From the IMG/VR virus record IMGVR_UViG_3300042371_001175, positions 1 to 34,879 of that record: 34,879 nt of DNA. One strand, given 5' to 3'. The position numbers and the translations under genes were made by a program. The DNA comes from a virus. Below are positions 30,959 to 34,879 of this stretch, piece after piece; the stretch's first letter is position 1, and every line of letters starts with the position of its first letter. The notes under the pieces are model-generated. The model did no database searches. It saw only the letters and a list, made by a program, of their open reading frames with translations, and had not been told where the DNA came from.

Positions 30959-31027
30959 TGGTGGACGTTGGGGAATCGAACCCCGTCCGCGACTTTTTTG
31001 AGTCACGTCGAATTCCTGAGGACGCCC
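30959..31027 (-). ncRNA. Mini-tmRNA-like RNA: tRNA-like domain without mRNA-like region
   Basis: 69 nt. The 5' end GGGCGTC and 3' strand AACGTCC form an acceptor stem (six pairs, one C-A mismatch at its base) with G1-C72, G2-C71 and a G3-U70 wobble, then A73 and CCA. After the 5' strand comes CTCAGGAATTCGACG, which matches the conserved tmRNA start CTGGATTCGACG. The 3' part CGGACGGGGTTCGATTCCCC matches the tmRNA T-arm region, with a 4-bp T-stem. Between them is only a 6-bp hairpin GTGACT-CAAAAA-AGTCGC where tmRNA has P2 plus tag reading frame and pseudoknots (about 250 nt or more). No anticodon arm with T33 can be drawn, so it is not an ordinary tRNA. G3-U70 with A73 is the alanine identity signal shared by tRNA-Ala and tmRNA. 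A degraded tRNA is the main alternative. Confidence 0.6.
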
Positions 31028-31170
31028 ATTAAAATCTTTCCTTGATCTGATCCAAACTCAAGAACATTAACAAACAGTTCAGTATTGTGTTCTGTATTTC
31101 GAACAAACGGTCGATACTTCGCGATGGCTTTATGTCCCAGATGCGGATCGGATGTGAAAAATACGCTCAT
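31003..31170 (-). pseudogene. Truncated metallophosphoesterase
   Basis: ORF of 55 codons starting ATG 31170. The first ~32 residues (MSVFFTSDPHLGHKAIAKYR then PFVRNTEHNTEL) are the N-terminus of phage calcineurin-like phosphoesterases, including the metal-binding D-x-H (DPH) motif and GHK. The rest of the family domain (normally 150 or more residues with GDV and NH motifs) is missing. The frame ends by TGA inside the tmRNA-like RNA. Probably a gene cut off when the RNA and its terminator arrived or when a deletion joined them. Confidence 0.7.
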
Positions 31171-31183
31171 AATATATTTGATT

Positions 31184-31274
31184 TGGCGGGTGAAGTAGGA
31201 TTTGAACCCACGGAGAGTTTAACACCCTCTTCAGTTTTCAAGACTGACGCAATAAGCCGCTCTGCCATTCACCC
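31184..31274 (-). tRNA. tRNA-Ser (anticodon TGA)
   Basis: 91 nt with encoded CCA. Acceptor GGGTGAA/TTCACCC, discriminator G, anticodon stem TCAGT/ACTGA with loop CTTGAAA, and a long variable arm (AGAGGGTGTTAAACTCTC) typical of tRNA-Ser. Reads UCA. Confidence 0.95.
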
Positions 31275-31281
31275 TTAAAAA

Positions 31282-31413
31282 TTATCTGCGGCCTTGTCCG
31301 CGATTTGGCTTCTTGTAATTCTTCGAACCCTTCAATCTCGATGTCTTGCTTTTAGCATGGACACCTGGACGCTTCGTGCTCTTGACCTGATCTTTCTTGA
31401 TTCCATTTTTCAT
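31282..31413 (-). CDS. Very small basic conserved late protein (43 aa)
   Basis: 43 aa with about 40% Lys/Arg: VKSTKRPGVHAKSKTSRLKG then SKNYKKPNRGQGR. I recall closely similar tiny proteins in cyanophages and other T4-like phages, of unknown function; the composition suggests DNA or RNA binding, perhaps packaged with DNA. Late octamer 6 nt before ATG 31413 supports expression. It ends 7 nt before tRNA-Ser, so the transcript continues into the tRNA and the tmRNA-like RNA. Confidence 0.75.
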   Translation of the reverse strand: MKNGIKKDQVKSTKRPGVHAKSKTSRLKGSKNYKKPNRGQGRR

Positions 31414-31419
31414 ATGTGG

Positions 31420-31427
31420 TATTTATC
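31420..31427 (-). promoter_or_regulatory. T4-type late promoter (GATAAATA)
   Basis: Octamer 6 nt before ATG 31413. It overlaps nothing upstream and is the nearest promoter for the tRNA-Ser and tmRNA-like RNA transcript. Confidence 0.72.
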
Positions 31428-31430
31428 AGA

Positions 31431-31940
31431 TCAATCTATTTTGCGAGGAGTGGAATCAGTATGCGCTTGCATAGAGGCAGAGTGCCTATCGCGAGCTTTT
31501 TCATATTCGTCCTTAGAAATTTTTTTCAGGCTTTTAAACGATAATTCTCCGCCGGCGCGTTGTCCCGAAAACGCAGTTTTAGAAGGTGGATTATTTTCTC
31601 TTTTAAAATAAACTCCGTCATCTTCAATCTTATCAACGACCCCGTAATTTGTATAATCTCCGACTTTAATGTGAAGCGCGTTAAATACTGTTTGCCCTTC
31701 TTTTTCTCTTTGTTGTTTTGCGGCATCGCCAGATTGCTTCTTCGCTTTATCTTTAGCTCTACCAACGCGTATTCTATCTTTGAATTTATCCCATGCATCA
31801 ATTGCAGCATTAGATGGAAAATCGCTAAATTCTAATTTAGCCAATTCGGAATCATTCATATTTACTATTGTACTCATTGCCTTTTGCTCCGAGATGAATA
31901 GTTTAAATGGAATAAGTTTCTTTAGAGAAGAAGTGGACAT
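31431..31940 (-). CDS. Unknown late protein (169 aa)
   Basis: 169 aa. N-terminus MSTSSLKKLIPFKLFISEQK resembles the start of phage virion proteins that are processed; then a charged helical part (RVGRAKDKAKKQSGDAAKQQ) and GDYTNYGVVDKIEDDGVYFK, a small beta barrel-like stretch. C-terminal Lys-rich helix. Exact late promoter 6 nt upstream, so probably a structural or morphogenesis protein. No family recognised. Confidence 0.65.
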   Translation of the reverse strand: MSTSSLKKLIPFKLFISEQKAMSTIVNMNDSELAKLEFSDFPSNAAIDAWDKFKDRIRVGRAKDKAKKQSGDAAKQQREKEGQTVFNALHIKVGDYTNYGVVDKIEDDGVYFKRENNPPSKTAFSGQRAGGELSFKSLKKISKDEYEKARDRHSASMQAHTDSTPRKID

Positions 31941-31946
31941 ATCACT

Positions 31947-31954
31947 TATTTATA
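31947..31954 (-). promoter_or_regulatory. T4-type late promoter (TATAAATA)
   Basis: Exact octamer, 6 nt before ATG 31940. Confidence 0.76.
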
Positions 31955-31957
31955 TTA

Positions 31958-32257
31958 TCAACACTCCACCACCACAAAGTAGCGATCACCCGCGATAGGA
32001 ATCACTGTCTCATTGGTCGAATCTCCAAATTCACCCTTCTTGACATCTTCCTCGGAAAGTGTATAGATGAAATGATTCGGCAACGTGTATCGCAAGAATC
32101 CTTGATCATCGAGGTCAAGGGAAGACTCCGAGAAAAGTTTTTCTCCCTCGGCAGGCTCGACTCCAATTTCATGGAAAACGATCAATAGGGCATTTAGAAA
32201 TTTGTCGATGTTCTCATCGATCACTGCGTTGTTTTGTGTATCTTCGGTAGGGTTCAT
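31958..32257 (-). CDS. Unknown acidic protein (99 aa)
   Basis: 99 aa, acidic throughout (VIDENIDKFLNALLIVFHEI; EGEKLFSESSLDLDDQGFLR), with NHFIYTLSEEDVKKGEFGDS and a beta end. No family recognised. The ATG overlaps the stop of an 18-codon ORF, suggesting coupled translation. Confidence 0.58.
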   Translation of the reverse strand: MNPTEDTQNNAVIDENIDKFLNALLIVFHEIGVEPAEGEKLFSESSLDLDDQGFLRYTLPNHFIYTLSEEDVKKGEFGDSTNETVIPIAGDRYFVVVEC

Positions 32258-32310
32258 GGTTGTAGATCTTGATATTCGTAGTTCTGGGCGATGTATTGTT
32301 TCTTAGTCAT
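32254..32310 (-). CDS. Possible 18-aa coupled peptide ORF
   Basis: ATG 32310 to TGA 32254, MTKKQYIAQNYEYQDLQP. Its stop overlaps the next ATG as ATGA. Too short for composition to be informative; kept because of the coupling geometry and because it starts 10 nt after the upstream gene. Confidence 0.3.
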   Translation of the reverse strand: MTKKQYIAQNYEYQDLQP

Positions 32311-32320
32311 AGATTAAAGT

Positions 32321-32545
32321 TTAGTTGAGTGCAGAATGGATGTCATCAACGATGTATTCGCTGATGGAATAGTCATCATAGTCATGGACGCTGTATACTT
32401 CGGCGATCAGATCCGTTGCAATCTTGGCCAAACGATCATCGAGCACTTCGCGAGCTTTATTATAAGAGGAGAAAACACCAAGCACTTCGAATCCGGAGTG
32501 AGTGATGCCAAAGAGAAGGAACATTGCAGATTTAGTAGTATTCAT
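32321..32545 (-). CDS. Small protein, unknown (74 aa)
   Basis: 74 aa: MFLLFGITHSGFEVLGVFSS then YNKAREVLDDRLAKIATDL and an acidic Tyr-rich end. The layout (strand, helix, acidic tail) is common among T4-like accessory proteins. ATG behind promoter copy 11 with leader. Confidence 0.62.
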   Translation of the reverse strand: MNTTKSAMFLLFGITHSGFEVLGVFSSYNKAREVLDDRLAKIATDLIAEVYSVHDYDDYSISEYIVDDIHSALN

Positions 32546-32601
32546 AATATAGGGTGGTTTCAGTTACAGGAGTATCCTATCATAATAGGGGCCAAAGTAA
32601 A
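32546..32601 (-). promoter_or_regulatory. Accessory-gene promoter with conserved leader, copy 11
   Basis: TTTACT (32596-32601), 16-nt spacer, TAGGAT (32574-32579); leader GTAACTGAAACCACCC. Confidence 0.8.
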
Positions 32602-32650
32602 TGCTTTTTTACGTAGAAAGCGAAAATACTTTGGCCCCTTTGATTATCAA

Positions 32651-33049
32651 TCACTTATGAACGATGACCTTCATATAGGCGGGATTCGTCTTGGCATAAG
32701 CCTGAACTTCTTTTTCGTTTTTCACGTAGACATCGAAAACGAATGCCTTTCCTCGCGCTGCCTTTTTGCTGGTCACCGCTGGTCCTCGATCGTGAACTAC
32801 AAACTCAGCGTCTTGATCCAACTTTCCCTTCAAAGCAGGAATGGATACCTTTGTCCCGAATGGGAACCTCGGATGAGCAGCGAGGCTATCACCTCGTATG
32901 GCTCGTTTGGTTTTGGGATCCGCAACCTTACCTGAACCGTCATGGTAATAGGTGATTCGCGCCCAATATGTTTCTTCTTGTTTTGCAGACCCTAGCGTTG
33001 TAGTGCATATGCTTAAGGCCAACATTGTCAATAGGAATATGTTTTTCAT
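32651..33049 (-). CDS. Secreted double-psi beta-barrel (RlpA/3D-like) protein
   Basis: 132 aa from ATG 33049. Signal peptide MKNIFLLTMLALSICTTTLG. The mature part reads ARITYYHDGSGKVADPKTKR, then SLAAHPRFPFGTKVSI and FVVHDRGPAV with FDVYV, the pattern of RlpA and 3D domains of peptidoglycan lytic transglycosylases and related proteins. It may act on the cell wall in the periplasm, as an accessory lysis or entry-blocking factor. Start at 33088 would place extra polar residues before the signal, so 33049 is chosen. A TATACT hexamer lies near 33075, but no good -35. Confidence 0.75.
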   Translation of the reverse strand: MKNIFLLTMLALSICTTTLGSAKQEETYWARITYYHDGSGKVADPKTKRAIRGDSLAAHPRFPFGTKVSIPALKGKLDQDAEFVVHDRGPAVTSKKAARGKAFVFDVYVKNEKEVQAYAKTNPAYMKVIVHK

Positions 33050-33112
33050 ATTTTCTCGTTTCTTGTTGGTTTCAGTATATTGCAGCATCCGTTTGATACC
33101 GCGATATGAGAA

Positions 33113-33187
33113 TGGTAGTCCGTCTAGGTTTCGATCCCAGTATCTCCCGCTTATAAGGCAGGTGCATTCCCATCCTGCTCACGGACA
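33113..33187 (-). tRNA. tRNA-Ile (anticodon TAT)
   Basis: 75 nt with encoded CCA. Acceptor positions 2-7 GTCCGT/ACGGAC pair, position 1-72 is T-T. D-stem GCAG/ATGC type, anticodon stem CCTGC/GCGGG, loop CTTATAA, T-arm CTGGG-ATCGAAA-CCTAG, discriminator A. Reads AUA. Confidence 0.92.
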
Positions 33188-33198
33188 ATTTGAAAAAA

Positions 33199-33273
33199 TG
33201 GAGCCTCCTGTCAGAGTCGAACTGACGACCGCTTGATTACAAATCAAGAGCTCTACCACTGAGCTAAGAAGGC
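33199..33273 (-). tRNA. tRNA-Thr (anticodon TGT)
   Basis: 75 nt with encoded CCA. Acceptor GCCTTCT/AGGAGGC, D-arm GCTC-AGTGGTA-GAGC, anticodon stem CTTGA/TCAAG with loop TTTGTAA, T-arm GTCAG-TTCGACT-CTGAC. Reads ACA. Confidence 0.95.
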
Positions 33274-33275
33274 GA

Positions 33276-33350
33276 TGGCTCCCAGTTTCTGAATCGAACA
33301 GAACTCACACGGATTAACAGTCCGGCCGCACGCCTTGTGCGTTACTGGGA
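33276..33350 (-). tRNA. tRNA-Asn (anticodon GTT)
   Basis: 75 nt with encoded CCA. Acceptor TCCCAGT/ACTGGGA, anticodon loop CTGTTAA, T-arm TTCTG-TTCGATT-CAGAA, discriminator G. Only 2 nt from tRNA-Thr. Confidence 0.93.
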
Positions 33351-33354
33351 TTTA

Positions 33355-34023
33355 TTATACACCGGAATGTATAAAGGATATAGAATTATATATAAGGGTT
33401 TTGGGATCATTAAAAAGATCTTTCCAAGCGATGCGTAACACGGACCATCCACTATCACGAATGAAAGCATCTTTACGATTATCTCTGTCAATGTATTCTT
33501 GAAATCGCTGGTGTTGTTCTCCATCTATTTCAATGGCTTTTTTAAGGTGTGGCCAAGCAAAATCAAGAGAGTAGATACCCATCGGATATTCCCGCGTATA
33601 TTGCTTATCGGTAAATTCATTTTCAATAACGCGCATAAAGAAAGTTTCAGGGTAACTTGGTTCATTGTTCCATCTCGATTTGCCAATATTCCATGCACGT
33701 CCTTCTGAATGAGCAATTTTCATCGATTCTGAAATTTTTTGTCTACTTTCAATCGATGGCGAATTATTGTTTAATTCAAACTCGTTATTTGCGTAGCGGC
33801 GTTTAAAGGTTTCTGCCCCTTTAGCAATGCGACAATCAGATTTTTTGGTTTTGTCTTTATTCCAAGGTTCACGTGATCCGTTAATATAACCCGAATTAGG
33901 ATCGTAATCAATACCCCTAATCTTTTTAATTTTAGGCCCCTTGCACGAATCGATATGTCTTTGAAAGTTGCTGTATGAAATTTCACGTTTGCATTTTTCG
34001 CATTCTTTACAAGTTCTTTTCAT
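33355..34023 (-). CDS. Vsr-like homing endonuclease with zinc finger and NUMOD3-like repeat
   Basis: 222 aa. N-terminal C-x2-C-x11-H-x3-C finger (Cys8, Cys11, His23, Cys27). Middle segment SRQKISESMKIAHSEGRAW with WNIGKSRW resembles NUMOD3-type DNA-binding repeats; an earlier EPWNKDKTKK fits too. The C-terminal ~90 residues are a Vsr/DUF559-type nuclease: YSLDFAWP (Asp154), AIEIDGEQH (Glu165, His171), then SGWSVLRIAWKDLF. Such free-standing phage homing enzymes (I-Bth0305I family) spread by cutting an uninterrupted cognate site. It ends 4 nt before tRNA-Asn and starts behind an exact late promoter. Confidence 0.85.
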   Translation of the reverse strand: MKRTCKECEKCKREISYSNFQRHIDSCKGPKIKKIRGIDYDPNSGYINGSREPWNKDKTKKSDCRIAKGAETFKRRYANNEFELNNNSPSIESRQKISESMKIAHSEGRAWNIGKSRWNNEPSYPETFFMRVIENEFTDKQYTREYPMGIYSLDFAWPHLKKAIEIDGEQHQRFQEYIDRDNRKDAFIRDSGWSVLRIAWKDLFNDPKTLIYNSISFIHSGV

Positions 34024-34028
34024 ATAGT

Positions 34029-34036
34029 TATTTATA
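34029..34036 (-). promoter_or_regulatory. T4-type late promoter (TATAAATA) for the homing endonuclease
   Basis: Exact octamer, 5 nt before ATG 34023; it can also drive the tRNA-Asn/Thr/Ile cluster downstream. Confidence 0.74.
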
Positions 34037-34879
34037 CAGAATAGCGCTCTACATTCACACTATATAAGAAAGATTTTTGAACAGGTGAGTCGCTACTCTC
34101 ACTTCTTACATTTATTACGAGTCCGAAGATTCAATGGCCATCACACCATATCTACATCTTCTACCATGCATCGCTGCATTGTCACCGTTTTAGAGACCAA
34201 CCAAAGGGTGATGCCCTTACAAGCTGTAAGCTGCCTCGTCTCAACCTGATGCTCAGGTCACTGTTCAAAAGCTGATCTATCGCTGAAGAGGTGTGGCGTC
34301 ATTTTGCAGACTCTCACTTTTCATTGATCCCTCTTCACTTTTCTACAAGTACTGTCTCGCTGGAGAGTTTGACCACGCGCGGCGTAGCTACACTCATTTT
34401 CCGGTCCGTTTTCTCTGAATACTTCGGGCGATCAAAACCGCGATAGAAAATATTTGTCCATAGAGTATGCGCTCTCAATGCGTTATGCAGGACTGGCACT
34501 ATCTAGGGAACCGCTCCTAGCTGCGTCATACTTTATCGCGTATGAATACGAATTACGAGGGGGAGGAATTTAACCTCCTCTCTAGACTATGGGCCTAGCG
34601 ATCTCCGTATGATCCCTCTCGTAAAGTTGACCAATTCCTGACCTACTGCGCACTACTTTATCAGGTATAGCCGCTTGCAGTCAGGCAATTGGAAATGGTT
34701 TTGCGGCTCAGGTCGCTATATCGTGCAATGTGTTCCCAACCGAATAATCGTCTCGAAAGACTCGATTTCTATCAACTGCATTAATCCATTTCTGAATCGT
34801 GCGTTTTATGTTGACTACCTTGCACAAACGTCTTAGTGACGAATACCCCTCAATGACCGCAAAAATTGGTGAGGTTTTT
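34037..34879 (-). ncRNA. Large structured non-coding RNA candidate (GOLLD/ROOL-like)
   Basis: No ORF of note on either strand for ~850 nt in an otherwise packed genome. On the minus strand I see many hairpins: ATGCA-GCGA-TGCAT with a GNRA loop (34166-34179), a C(UUCG)G loop (34119-34132), ACCTGA-GCA-TCAGGT (34244-34258), GTGAG...CTCAC (34085-34102), AAGGG-CATCA-CCCTT (34204-34218), and a 12-bp long-range stem of 34631-34642 with 34680-34692 (one bulge). The stable GNRA and UUCG loops are correct only on the minus strand, which fixes the orientation. Size, phage origin and placement next to a tRNA cluster fit the giant RNAs GOLLD and ROOL. Family membership is not shown, and the 5' end may lie beyond the window. 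Confidence 0.5.
34554..34622 (-). other. tRNA-like cloverleaf inside the large RNA candidate
   Basis: Acceptor ACGAGAG/CCCTCGT (one mismatch), D-stem GATC/GATC, 5-bp arm CTAGG/TCTAG with 7-nt loop CCCATAG, and arm GGAGG-TTAAATT-CCTCC. Geometry is that of a tRNA, but T33 is replaced by C, the T-loop lacks TTC, and CCA is absent, so it is probably a structural module, not a translating tRNA. Confidence 0.4.

Noticed and set aside
30959-31027. Attachment site of an integrated element in an ssrA gene
   Set aside because: An att remnant would keep only the 3' end; here both the 5' and 3' ends of the tRNA-like domain are present and pair, with a terminator behind. No integrase is nearby.
30959-31183. 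Permuted two-piece tmRNA
   Set aside because: 5' and 3' strands are in normal order and joined by a short hairpin; no tag-like coding piece is found after the CCA, where the terminator follows at once.
34554-34622. Functional tRNA-Met (CAT) in the terminal region
   Set aside because: C at position 33, T-loop TTAAATT and no CCA argue against a working tRNA; kept only as a cloverleaf-like module.
34037-34879. Group I intron associated with the homing endonuclease
   Set aside because: No split exon or gene fragment flanks the region, and I could not find the P3/P7 core. The endonuclease has its own promoter and is free-standing.

Overview
The window is part of the genome of a T4-superfamily contractile-tailed phage (myovirus) with an AT-rich genome. 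Recognisable T4 counterparts are gp6, gp25, gp53, gp5/gp27-like hub proteins, gp48, gp4, a gp54/gp19-like tube protein, gp26, gp51, a gp29-like tape measure, gp32, gp33 and gp59. The host is probably Gram-negative, because the phage carries a lipoprotein plus C-terminal-anchor protein that fits a unimolecular spanin. The host species cannot be named from the sequence.

Layout. Positions 1-12606 (minus strand) hold a repeat-rich tail fibre gene cut by the window edge, a large baseplate-associated protein, baseplate wedge gp6 and gp25, an M15-peptidase baseplate protein, hub spike, gp27-like hub, gp53 and gp48. Positions 12619-16960 are the only plus-strand block: gp4, a conserved protein, a tube-like protein, gp26 with gp51 in the -1 frame behind a canonical slippery heptamer, and the tape measure. 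A strong terminator at 16956-16989 follows gp32. Positions 17016-20433 (minus) are a replication and late-control block: gp32, gp59, gp33, a 408-aa protein and a small SH3-like protein. Positions 20469-33049 (minus) are an accessory region of mostly small genes with a WGR-type DNA ligase, a glutaredoxin-like protein, a PAAR tip protein, two separate lysis modules, a double-psi barrel protein and tRNAs. Positions 33113-34023 hold three more tRNAs and a Vsr-like homing endonuclease. The last 850 bases contain no ORF but are full of hairpins.

Two promoter classes divide the genes. Eleven near-identical sigma70-like promoters, -35 T(T/G)TAC(A/T), spacer exactly 16, -10 TAG(G/A)AT, lie upstream of accessory genes. 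Most are followed by a conserved leader, GTAACTGAAACCACCC, with no Shine-Dalgarno sequence; a twelfth copy at 27480 has no gene behind it. Structural, lysis and late genes instead have the T4 late octamer (T/G/C)ATAAATA, usually 5-7 nt before the ATG, which predicts leaderless late mRNAs.

The most unusual items are: (1) a 69-nt RNA gene at 30959-31027 that looks like the tRNA-like domain of tmRNA with the entire mRNA-like region removed, keeping a G3-U70 pair, A73 and an encoded CCA, and followed by a strong terminator; (2) the ORF-free, hairpin-rich 34037-34879 region beside tRNAs, a candidate for a giant phage ncRNA such as GOLLD or ROOL; (3) the gp26/gp51 frameshift; (4) two lysis cassettes under different promoter classes.
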